5,857 bases of DNA from Alphaproteobacteria bacterium (GCA_021776015.1 JAJFGT010000138.1:1-5857), one strand, 5' to 3'. Positions 1-4,954 are shown, counted from the stretch's first letter. Notes: generated by a model from the sequence alone, not told the origin. A program made the numbers and translations.

Positions 1-774
1 TCCATTCTCAGAAGGCATGTCCTCAATAATTGTGGATTCTACAATTTCAAGTGTATTTTCCGCAGGAGCCTCTGAGCTTTCTGTATTATCAGGGGCAAGG
101 CCAGAAGTGTCTTCTGAGTCTTGAGGCGCACGAGAGGCCAAAAATGTTTCCATGAACGAGCTTGCTTCAACCACAGAGCCATCAGACAAAGTCATCGTTG
201 GAGGAAGTTCTCCGTTTGCAACATCATAGAAATTTGTAAGTGATAGAGTGTTTCCTTCTCCAAAATTAAGAACCAAAGCCGTTCCTTGTTGGGTCACAGA
301 CTGAATATCTGCAAGATTAAATCCAAGTTGATACTCTTGACCAGACTGAACAGACTGTTCTTGGGCACCGTCTACAGGTATGCTTAAATTTATGATGGCA
401 GGGGATGCTATGGCTTCTTCCGTTGCAGGCACAATGGTGGGGTAATTTTCTTCTGTCATGATATTTGCTGTTTCCGTTGTTGGTACAAGTTGAGAGTAAA
501 AAGTTTTTGGATCAATGATAGTGTTATCAGAGAACTGCATTACTGTGCTTTGTTCATGTGATTGAGATGATGTTCCCAGTTCTTGAAAGTTTTGAACAAT
601 GATCGTTGAATTATTGAGAAGATTTAGAGTTAAGGTTCCATCTTCATTTAAAATAGGAGTTTCTGTCAGAAAATAATTTGAGAAAGGAAAGCTATTGATT
701 TCTCCTGCTTCTAAATTGACTATTTGAATTGTACCAGCTGCGGGTAATTCAATTGCATGTGTATCCTTTGGCAT
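1..774 (-). CDS. N-terminal part of a large acidic adhesin-like protein, probably type I secreted (partial, runs off left edge)
   Basis: The frame is open from ATG at 774 to the window edge (258 codons, no stop), so the gene is cut by the window. AAGGAG at 785-790 lies 10 nt before the ATG and supports this start. There is no N-terminal signal peptide. The product is extremely acidic, with only two Lys and one Arg in 258 residues and many Asp/Glu/Thr/Ser. It holds two related beta-rich modules, about residues 20-96 and 141-212. Matched landmarks are G24/G145, TLTLN 47-51 / ALVLN 166-170, TIIVQNF 57-63 / TLSLTNF 176-182, MQFSDN 79-84 / MTLSDG 194-199 and F92/F207. A Ser/Glu/Pro-rich linker follows. 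Lack of a Sec signal, acidity and repeated beta modules are typical of giant RTX/T1SS-143-like surface adhesins with a C-terminal secretion signal, but that C-terminus is outside the window. The family call is therefore tentative; the reading frame is secure. Confidence 0.7.
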   Translation of the reverse strand, partial: MPKDTHAIELPAAGTIQIVNLEAGEINSFPFSNYFLTETPILNEDGTLTLNLLNNSTIIVQNFQELGTSSQSHEQSTVMQFSDNTIIDPKTFYSQLVPTTETANIMTEENYPTIVPATEEAIASPAIINLSIPVDGAQEQSVQSGQEYQLGFNLADIQSVTQQGTALVLNFGEGNTLSLTNFYDVANGELPPTMTLSDGSVVEASSFMETFLASRAPQDSEDTSGLAPDNTESSEAPAENTLEIVESTIIEDMPSENG

Positions 775-868
775 GTCCCTCTGGCTCCTTCATTTCTGGC
801 CTGATAAAAACCACTCATATATATAATGTGAGTATAGTTCTAACAAATTACTAACAGATTGGCAGGTA

Positions 869-898
869 AATCTACAACATATAGTAGGGCCGAGTCAA
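869..898 (-). promoter_or_regulatory. Weak candidate promoter for the adhesin-like gene
   Basis: On the minus strand TTGACT (893-898, 5/6 to the -35 consensus) is followed after 18 bp by TAGATT (869-874, 4/6 to the -10). It would give a leader of about 90 nt before the ATG at 774. A second -10-like box, TATACT at 831-836, sits beside an imperfect palindrome (813-833) but has no good -35. In DNA this AT-rich such matches arise easily. Confidence 0.25.
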
Positions 899-963
899 TC
901 ATTATGTTAATCGGTATTCTAATATTATTGTATAACAGTGTGTTAGTTGCATATAGAGTGAAT

Positions 964-975
964 AAATACCCTTAA
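964..975 (+). repeat. 12-bp motif AAATACCCTTAA, copy 1
   Basis: This 12-mer is identical to the minus-strand sequence at 3294-3305, upstream of the ATP-grasp gene. It overlaps the left arm of the 966-1000 inverted repeat. One shared 12-mer in a window this size can occur by chance. Confidence 0.35.
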
Positions 976-1000
976 TAAAATATGTGTAAAAAAAGGGTAT
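966..1000. repeat. Inverted repeat with 8-bp perfect arms, 19-nt spacer
   Basis: ATACCCTT at 966-973 is matched by its exact reverse complement AAGGGTAT at 993-1000. Three more pairs (961-963 with 1003-1005) lie beyond two mismatches. The run of A/T falls in the loop and not after the stem, so it does not look like an intrinsic terminator. It lies about 190 bp upstream of the adhesin-like gene, and the same octamer recurs before the ATP-grasp gene (3296-3303), so a protein-binding role is possible. Confidence 0.45.
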
Positions 1001-1033
1001 AAATTTAAAAAATAAGTAAAACAGAAATATTAT

Positions 1034-1049
1034 TTCATTTTGCAATGAA
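1034..1049 (-). terminator. Small AT-rich hairpin, possible weak terminator of the 1119-1556 gene
   Basis: TTCATT (1034-1039) and AATGAA (1044-1049) form a 6-bp stem with a 4-nt loop, about 70 nt past the stop of the upstream minus-strand gene. On the minus strand it is followed by a T-rich but interrupted stretch. The stem has one G-C pair only, so it would be weak. Confidence 0.2.
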
Positions 1050-1064
1050 TTTTATAGAGATAGG

Positions 1065-1080
1065 ATCTATTTAAGTAGAT
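1065..1080. repeat. Near-perfect 16-bp palindrome
   Basis: ATCTATTTAAGTAGAT is self-complementary at 14 of 16 positions; the only mismatched pair is 1070/1075. It lies 39 bp past the end of the 1119-1556 gene. The size suits a dimeric regulator site, but no adjacent promoter was identified and no function is assigned. Confidence 0.3.
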
Positions 1081-1118
1081 AATGAGTGAATAATATATTT
1101 ATTTTTAAGGCATCTAAG

Positions 1119-1556
1119 CTAACTAATATTCAAAGCATTAAATGGAACTTGATCTGCCTTATTTAACATGTCTCTAGTCACTCTTGTCTTATGTTGAATA
1201 TCTAATTGAGCATAAATATTTTCAAGGGCTTGCTCTTTAGAAGAGTACTCCCCTATAAGAGCGCCATTAGTATGACCCTCCGCTAATTTTCTGTGTCTGT
1301 ATCCTGCAAAACCGGCCCAGATGCTTAATCCTCCAGAAGGGAAAACTGCCATAAGCGTGGCCATACCGGATCTTTCTAAGGTAAGTGATTTCCATTCTGT
1401 GGATGATTGAGGTTTTTCTACACTGAATGATAAAGCCGTGTTTACTATGCATCCCACAGAAATAGATCCAGCTATAGCTGCCATAGCAAACTGTTTCGTT
1501 GCAGACCAATGACGAGCGTTTCCTCGTTTTTCAGAAGGACGTTCCTCTATATGCAT
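1119..1556 (-). CDS. Two-helix membrane protein of unrecognised family, paralogue A (145 aa)
   Basis: I do not recognise the family. The start ATG at 1556 is preceded by AAAGG at 1566-1570 with a 9-nt spacer. The protein opens with a short charged motif, IEERPSEKRG (residues 3-12). A hydrophobic segment follows at about 23-44, then a Ser/Thr/Glu-rich loop (45-63), a second hydrophobic segment at about 64-84 with PSGG at 73-76, and a hydrophilic C-terminal part containing YRHRKLAEGH (86-95), LENIYAQLD (111-119) and TRVT (124-127). Positive residues before helix 1 and after helix 2 suggest both ends are cytoplasmic. It is a clear paralogue of the gene at 1661-2191, about 30 residues shorter overall, mainly from shorter N- and C-terminal ends and a shorter loop. 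It has a strong promoter of its own at 1596-1624. Function unknown. Confidence 0.8.
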   Translation of the reverse strand: MHIEERPSEKRGNARHWSATKQFAMAAIAGSISVGCIVNTALSFSVEKPQSSTEWKSLTLERSGMATLMAVFPSGGLSIWAGFAGYRHRKLAEGHTNGALIGEYSSKEQALENIYAQLDIQHKTRVTRDMLNKADQVPFNALNIS

Positions 1557-1595
1557 AGCTAAATACCTTTTTATTGTTATAATTTATGTAGAAGG

Positions 1596-1624
1596 AATAT
1601 AAAGCACATATTTGGTTATGTCAA
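1596..1624 (-). promoter_or_regulatory. Sigma-70-type promoter of paralogue A
   Basis: On the minus strand a perfect -35 TTGACA (1619-1624) is separated by exactly 17 bp from TATATT (1596-1601, 5/6 to consensus). Transcription would begin near 1589, about 33 nt before the ATG at 1556. The layout closely matches the candidate promoter of the neighbouring paralogue, including the shared GACATAAC at the -35 end. Confidence 0.7.
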
Positions 1625-1660
1625 TAATTGGTTTGATTTATCTATAAAGAATTTAATTCA

Positions 1661-2191
1661 TCAACTAAATCCCCAAGTACGGAGAACCGTTTTAGTTTTA
1701 TTACTTAAAGCTAATTTAGCTGAATCTGGAGTGGCTTTATATATAGTTTCTATGTTATGAGCTGTCACTCTTGTGACTGAGGAAGCATCCGTCTCTTTTT
1801 TGAATGAGAGGGAATCTAAGTTCTGATAGACTTTTTCGAGGGTTTGTTCTGCATCGGTATAGTGACTAGTAAGCTTACCTGCAAAGTGAGCGTTTGCTAG
1901 CCTTCTGTTTCTATATCCTTTTTTTGCTGCAAATAAAGCTAAACCACCAGGAGGGAGAAGTAAGGCTAAAGACGCCGGGATGCTACTTTCGGTAGTTTGC
2001 GTTGGAGCTGTTTCTACCGTAAAATCTTTAGGAGGCTCTATAGCTGTAGAAAATAGTATTCCAATAAAACCGACTATTGTAGTAGCTCCTGCTAAACCAG
2101 CGACAATAAAAGACCTTTTTGCTGACAGTTTACGTTTTTGTCCTCGTGTTTCGGAGGGTCGTTCTTCTATAGAATTTTCTACTATATTCAT
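1661..2191 (-). CDS. Two-helix membrane protein of unrecognised family, paralogue B (176 aa)
   Basis: I do not recognise the family. The ATG at 2191 is preferred over the in-frame GTG at 2197. AAAGG (2201-2205) lies 9 nt before the ATG but only 3 nt before the GTG, and paralogue A uses the same AAAGG-9-nt-ATG layout. Features in order: IEERPSETRG (residues 8-17), a basic stretch, hydrophobic helix 1 at about 27-51, a Thr/Glu/Pro-rich loop (52-70), hydrophobic helix 2 at about 71-89 with LLLPPGG, then GYRNRRLANAHFAGKL (92-107), LEKVYQNLD (118-126) and a TRVT motif followed by a roughly 35-residue polar tail ending in WGFS. Both ends are probably cytoplasmic. It lies 90 nt after the ATP-grasp stop codon and 104 nt before paralogue A, with a candidate promoter of its own. 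Function unknown. Confidence 0.8.
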   Translation of the reverse strand: MNIVENSIEERPSETRGQKRKLSAKRSFIVAGLAGATTIVGFIGILFSTAIEPPKDFTVETAPTQTTESSIPASLALLLPPGGLALFAAKKGYRNRRLANAHFAGKLTSHYTDAEQTLEKVYQNLDSLSFKKETDASSVTRVTAHNIETIYKATPDSAKLALSNKTKTVLRTWGFS

Positions 2192-2200
2192 AATCACACA

Positions 2201-2205
2201 CCTTT
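2201..2205 (-). promoter_or_regulatory. Ribosome binding site that fixes the start of paralogue B
   Basis: AAAGG on the minus strand, 9 nt before ATG 2191. It is too close (3 nt) to the alternative GTG at 2197. The same core and spacer occur before paralogue A (1566-1570). Confidence 0.6.
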
Positions 2206-2228
2206 ATAGTTTTTATACTTTAGAGAGG

Positions 2229-2257
2229 TGTATAGCTTAAAAAACAAGTTATGTCTA
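2229..2257 (-). promoter_or_regulatory. Candidate sigma-70-type promoter of paralogue B
   Basis: On the minus strand TAGACA (2252-2257, 5/6) is followed after 17 bp by TATACA (2229-2234, 4/6). The predicted start near 2222 gives a leader of about 31 nt. It aligns with the stronger paralogue A promoter: both carry GACATAAC from the -35 box, a GC just before the -10 region, CC soon after it, and near-equal distances to the ATG. This supports it beyond its modest consensus match. Confidence 0.5.
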
Positions 2258-2281
2258 TATATGTTTTTTAGAAGGGCTTTT

Positions 2282-3259
2282 TTATAGAGAGGTTGAAATA
2301 GATTGAGGTGATGTATCTTCTTCTACAGGAAGGGGAGTAGAAGTCTGTTGCTTTTTCTTTTCTAAGCGCCGTTGCATAGATTCAAAAATAGCGCGAGGAG
2401 CATTCACATCACAAGCTTGTTCTAATCCCTTGAAACCAGGGAAGGTGTTTGCTTCACAAATTGTAAAGCCATCCTCTGTGAAAAGAAGGTCGATTCCTGC
2501 GAGGCTTATACCAAGAACTTCAGCTGTTTTAATGGCAATTCTTTCAGCTTCTTCCGTTAATTCAAAGGTTTGAACTGATCCTCCTGTACTATAGTTTGAC
2601 TTGAATCCTCCATCTTTGGCTCGACGTTCCATGCAGGTGAGAACCTCACCGTCAATAACAAAGACACGTAGATCTCTTCCGCGACTAACAGCAACATATT
2701 TCTGAAAAATGAGTTGAATGTCAGGGTTTGTTTCTCCGACCAGATTCATAAGATCGTTAAAGGCATCTTCAGTTTCAACCAAAAATACGCCTGTGCCGTT
2801 GACTCCCAGTAATGTTTTGACGACGACAGGGAATCCAATATGTTTTTGTACAAGTGCCAAATCAACTGGAAATTTAGCAAGCATCGTTATAGGAGTAGGG
2901 AGACCCTGTTCACACAAAATTTGGTGCGTGTGCATTTTATCTGCGACAGCTTCTATACAAGCCGATCCATTATAAGTATCAACGCCAAGACGCTCGAGTT
3001 GGCGAATAACGGCTAAAGAAAAATATCCAGATTCTATGGGGGGTGTTCTAGGGAGAAGAAAATCAGGAAGAGGTTGTGGCTCTCCATCAATTAAAACTGT
3101 GTTTCTATCTTCTTCAGTTACCAAAAGATCAAATTGTTCTGGGAAGAATACTTTGAGTGTAACTCCCATTTCTTTTGCTTCTGCTTGAAAGCGTCTAATT
3201 TCAAACGCTTCATTTGTTGAAGAATTTATGTCTTCGTAAAATAATATCCAAACTTCCAT
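2282..3259 (-). CDS. RimK-type ATP-grasp ligase (alpha-L-glutamate ligase family)
   Basis: The 325-residue product has the ATP-grasp plan of the RimK/LysX/MptN group. These enzymes use ATP to activate a carboxylate as acyl phosphate and join it to an amine, often adding glutamate to a protein or cofactor. Visible landmarks: an N-terminal pre-ATP-grasp domain with PDFLLPR (65-71), DKMHTHQIL (107-115), VVVKTLLGVNGTGV (145-158) as the ATP-binding Lys and glycine loop, GRDLRVFVIDGEV (194-206), FKSNYSTGG (219-227), and the metal-binding set D257, E269 and N271 in LAGIDLL and EANTFPGFKGLE. All key residues are present, so it should be active. A low-complexity Lys/Gln/Ser/Thr/Pro tail (about 300-325) extends past the domain. 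The true substrate cannot be read from sequence. The ATG at 3259 has only a weak AGAG-like ribosome site. It is divergent from tetR. Confidence 0.88.
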   Translation of the reverse strand: MEVWILFYEDINSSTNEAFEIRRFQAEAKEMGVTLKVFFPEQFDLLVTEEDRNTVLIDGEPQPLPDFLLPRTPPIESGYFSLAVIRQLERLGVDTYNGSACIEAVADKMHTHQILCEQGLPTPITMLAKFPVDLALVQKHIGFPVVVKTLLGVNGTGVFLVETEDAFNDLMNLVGETNPDIQLIFQKYVAVSRGRDLRVFVIDGEVLTCMERRAKDGGFKSNYSTGGSVQTFELTEEAERIAIKTAEVLGISLAGIDLLFTEDGFTICEANTFPGFKGLEQACDVNAPRAIFESMQRRLEKKKQQTSTPLPVEEDTSPQSISTSL

Positions 3260-3276
3260 GATGCTCTATAATATAG

Positions 3277-3287
3277 TTTTAGGGGAG
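3277..3287 (-). repeat. 11-bp leader motif CTCCCCTAAAA, ATP-grasp copy
   Basis: On the minus strand this motif ends 17 nt before the ATP-grasp ATG (3259). The identical motif at 4530-4540 ends 18 nt before the fliQ ATG. Both starts have weak Shine-Dalgarno sequences. An 11-mer match alone is expected by chance in a window this size; the shared position is the notable part. Confidence 0.3.
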
Positions 3288-3293
3288 TTAATT

Positions 3294-3305
3294 TTAAGGG
3301 TATTT
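3294..3305 (-). repeat. 12-bp motif AAATACCCTTAA, copy 2
   Basis: Identical to 964-975 on the plus strand. It lies 35-46 nt upstream of the ATP-grasp start, where a transcription factor could act. Confidence 0.35.
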
Positions 3306-3513
3306 AATGATGTATTCATTTATAATATTTTAATCTACAAACGCGTCAGATTTTTGCATGAATGGCGGTGTGCTACACGCTTTATTTGTGTTCTTTTTAC
3401 GTTGCGTTTTATTTACCTTATGAAGGTTTTATAAACCATTTAGAGTCTTCCCGCAAAGAAATAATTTTATTTTTTAAAACATCTTGATTCTCCATCTCTC
3501 CTCATATAACAAT

Positions 3514-3542
3514 ACGACACGTCATCAAAGACAGGATATAAA
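3514..3542 (+). promoter_or_regulatory. Candidate promoter of tetR
   Basis: ACGACA (3514-3519, 4/6 to -35) and TATAAA (3537-3542, 5/6 to -10) are spaced 17 bp apart. Transcription would start near 3549, at the left edge of the inverted repeat 3549-3566, a good position for repression. Another TATAAA at 3571-3576 lacks a usable -35. Confidence 0.4.
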
Positions 3543-3548
3543 ATGAGT

Positions 3549-3566
3549 TTTTGGAACAATCCAAAA
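3549..3566. promoter_or_regulatory. Operator-like inverted repeat upstream of tetR
   Basis: TTTTGGA (3549-3555) and TCCAAAA (3560-3566) are perfect 7-bp inverted arms around ACAA, an 18-bp dyad 34 bp before the tetR ATG. TetR-family repressors bind dyads of about this size and commonly repress themselves. Its overlap with the predicted transcription start fits autoregulation. Binding is inferred. Confidence 0.5.
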
Positions 3567-3600
3567 GCCTTATAAAGCTTAATGAAAGAAGGTTTTAGAC

Positions 3601-4224
3601 ATGTCAGCATCAACGCTTAAATACCATGAGCCCACCCCCTCAGAAGACGGACAGAAAAGACGAGGACGTCCACGTTCTGAAACCTCTAAAAAATCTATTT
3701 TAAATGCAGTGAATCGCCTTCTTCTTTTAAGCTCTGTAAAAGATTTATCGATTGAGGCCATTGCTAAAAAGGCAGGTGTTGGGAAGACAACTATTTATCG
3801 TTGGTGGCCTAATAAAGTAGCCGTGATTCTTGATGCTCTTTTGTCTCAATTTGGGAGTATGCAGGACTTACCGACAAGTTCTACAACCGCACAATCCGTT
3901 AAGAATCAGCTTGAGCGTTTTATGCGTTTGCTTAAAGGAAAAAATGGAAAAATTCTTATTGAAATTATGGCAGAGGCTCAATCAAGTGAAGAGACGCTAA
4001 CATTGTTCTACGAAAACTTTATGCTCCAGCATGAAGAAATTATGGCGAATCTGATCGAAGAAGGAAAAGAAAAAGGAGAGTTTCGTAAGAATCTAAACAC
4101 AGCGCTTGCTGTTGATATGATTTATGGATCGATTGTCTACCGTTTGATGAGTGGGGCTGAAACTTTAGATGAAGAATTCACAGAAAATCTTCCCAAAGAA
4201 GCCATTAATATTCTAAAAATATAG
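3601..4224 (+). CDS. TetR/AcrR-family transcriptional regulator
   Basis: This 207-residue protein is a typical-length TetR-type DNA-binding regulator. A basic RRGRPR arm (20-25) precedes the helix-turn-helix at about 30-78, which includes LSIEAIAKKAGVGKTTIYRW (49-68) followed by WPNKVAVILDAL, the classic recognition-helix signature with the Tyr/Trp/Pro/Asn-Lys ending. The remaining residues are alpha-helical and divergent, forming the dimerisation and ligand-binding part; no ligand can be predicted. The ATG at 3601 follows GAAGG (3588-3592) with an 8-nt spacer. It is divergent from the ATP-grasp gene and convergent with the flagellar operon. The 18-bp dyad just upstream suggests autorepression. 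Whether it also controls the ATP-grasp gene, about 290 bp from that dyad, is open. Confidence 0.9.
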   Translation: MSASTLKYHEPTPSEDGQKRRGRPRSETSKKSILNAVNRLLLLSSVKDLSIEAIAKKAGVGKTTIYRWWPNKVAVILDALLSQFGSMQDLPTSSTTAQSVKNQLERFMRLLKGKNGKILIEIMAEAQSSEETLTLFYENFMLQHEEIMANLIEEGKEKGEFRKNLNTALAVDMIYGSIVYRLMSGAETLDEEFTENLPKEAINILKI

Positions 4225-4232
4225 AAAATTAT

Positions 4233-4261
4233 TTGTGGGGATATCTAGCCAATCCCCACAA
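4233..4261. terminator. Bidirectional hairpin terminator between tetR and fliQ
   Basis: TTGTGGGGAT (4233-4242) and ATCCCCACAA (4252-4261) form a perfect 10-bp stem with a 9-nt loop and a GC-rich core. On the plus strand it is followed by TTTTAT, which suits termination of tetR, whose stop codon ends at 4224. On the minus strand the U-run is weaker, but the stem falls exactly at the fliQ end: the fliQ stop codon (4245-4247) is in the loop and the last fliQ codons form one arm. Confidence 0.8.
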
Positions 4262-4511
4262 TTTTATCGGCAATTCTTTCCATGAAAGCAATAAGGGTGA
4301 CCGCAAAGCTAGGAAGAAAAACTGCTATTGCAACAAAAATTGCAAGGATTTTGGGAACAAAAACAAGAGTGATTTCTTGAACCTGTGTAAGGGCTTGGAT
4401 TAAAGCAATAGCAACCCCAACAACAAGACCAATCATCATAACAGGCGTACCAAGCTGGATAGTAATCCAGATGGCTTCTTTTATGAGGTCTATTATTTCT
4501 TGTTGTTCCAT
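4245..4511 (-). CDS. fliQ: Flagellar biosynthesis protein FliQ (export gate subunit)
   Basis: FliQ is a small inner-membrane protein that, with FliP and FliR, forms the core of the flagellar type III export gate. The 88-residue product is normal length. It has two hydrophobic helices, about 12-38 and 49-75, joined by the highly conserved loop QALTQVQEITLVFVPKI (39-55). The ATG at 4511 is chosen over the in-frame GTG at 4520. The ATG gives the usual N-terminus (MEQQEIIDLI) and leaves a weak AAAG (4520-4523) 8 nt upstream, which would overlap the GTG. It is the last gene of the flgB-flgC-fliE-fliQ run, 79 nt after fliE, and its 3' end lies within the terminator hairpin. fliR and flhB, often next in alphaproteobacteria, do not follow. 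Confidence 0.95.
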   Translation of the reverse strand: MEQQEIIDLIKEAIWITIQLGTPVMMIGLVVGVAIALIQALTQVQEITLVFVPKILAIFVAIAVFLPSFAVTLIAFMERIADKIVGIG

Positions 4512-4529
4512 AAGGCGCACTTTAAACCA

Positions 4530-4540
4530 TTTTAGGGGAG
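4530..4540 (-). repeat. 11-bp leader motif CTCCCCTAAAA, fliQ copy
   Basis: Lies in the 79-nt fliE-fliQ gap and ends 18 nt before the fliQ ATG; identical to 3277-3287 before the ATP-grasp gene. No promoter boxes of good quality were found in this gap, so fliQ is probably read from the upstream operon. Confidence 0.3.
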
Positions 4541-4590
4541 AGGCTCAATCTTTTTATATATTTGGGTGAAAGTGCTAAGAAAATAAGATT

Positions 4591-4911
4591 TTATATAGGC
4601 ATCCGGAGGATTTCTTGTAGGGCACTTACAGCGCGATCTCTTATGGCCATAACTGTTTGTAAAGTAATCTCGGCGGAGCTTACAGCCCGAACGACATCAT
4701 TTAAATCAGCATTTCCTGTGATAGCTTGGGCTGAAACTTTTTCACTTTGTTTCATTACATCTACAGTGCTTTCTGCCGTGTTCCGAAGAAGATCGCCAAA
4801 AGAAATTCCCTGAGAAGCTCCTTGAGAAGAAGGGGTGATAGCGCTGTCATTTTTTAGGCTAGAAATCTTTCCGTAGAGACTAGCAGCCATAGAAGGGTCA
4901 ATTGTACTCAT
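4591..4911 (-). CDS. fliE: Flagellar hook-basal body protein FliE
   Basis: FliE is the adaptor that joins the MS ring (FliF) to the proximal rod and is an early substrate of the flagellar export apparatus. The 106-residue product is normal size. Its N-terminal 36 residues are variable and Ser-rich. The conserved part begins at ISFGDLLRN (36-44) and runs through AITGNADLNDVVRAVSSAEI (63-82) to the family ending QTVMAIRDRAVSALQEILRMPI (85-106). The start at 4911 has an excellent ribosome site, AAGGAG at 4921-4926 with a 9-nt spacer. It lies 43 nt after flgC in the same orientation, as in many flagellar operons. Confidence 0.96.
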   Translation of the reverse strand: MSTIDPSMAASLYGKISSLKNDSAITPSSQGASQGISFGDLLRNTAESTVDVMKQSEKVSAQAITGNADLNDVVRAVSSAEITLQTVMAIRDRAVSALQEILRMPI

Positions 4912-4954
4912 TTAGTTTTTCTCCTTTATAACTCTGTCGTAAATTATAGCATAT

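Larger units (their letters stand above)
775..1118. other. Gene-free AT-rich intergenic region with inverted repeats
   Basis: No reading frame with a ribosome binding site or recognisable protein was seen on either strand in these 344 bases. The region holds the adhesin leader, an imperfect 21-bp palindrome at 813-833 (ACTCA/TGAGT outer arms), an 8-bp inverted repeat at 966-1000, a small hairpin at 1034-1049 and a near-perfect 16-bp palindrome at 1065-1080. No tRNA, rRNA or mobile-element end was recognised. Confidence 0.7.
3260..3600. other. Divergent intergenic region between the ATP-grasp gene and tetR
   Basis: These 341 bases hold the leaders of two diverging genes. Near tetR there is a plausible promoter (3514-3542) and operator-like inverted repeat (3549-3566). 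On the ATP-grasp side are two short motifs shared with other leaders (3277-3287 and 3294-3305), but no convincing -35/-10 pair was found. A 21-codon plus-strand frame at 3358-3423 has no ribosome site and is not called. No RNA gene was recognised. Confidence 0.65.

Noticed and set aside
1267..1509. 80-codon minus-strand frame inside paralogue A
   Set aside because: Overlaps paralogue A in another frame; the paralogue comparison supports the 1119-1556 frame.
1980..2240. 86-codon plus-strand open frame
   Set aside because: Antisense to paralogue B and to its promoter region; no ribosome site or recognisable protein features, while the minus strand gives a coherent membrane protein.
2718..2975. 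85-codon plus-strand open frame
   Set aside because: Lies wholly antisense to conserved catalytic motifs of the ATP-grasp gene.
3294..3312. TTAA repeats before the ATP-grasp gene resembling a CtrA site
   Set aside because: Spacing between TTAA half-sites is N6 and N2, not the N7 of the CtrA consensus.
3358..3423. 21-codon plus-strand frame encoding a hydrophobic peptide
   Set aside because: No ribosome binding site, and such short frames are common in AT-rich intergenic DNA; not enough to call a leader peptide.
3579..3761. 60-codon minus-strand open frame
   Set aside because: Antisense to the tetR DNA-binding domain; no ribosome site seen.
4562..4813. 83-codon plus-strand open frame
   Set aside because: Antisense to fliE, whose identity is clear.
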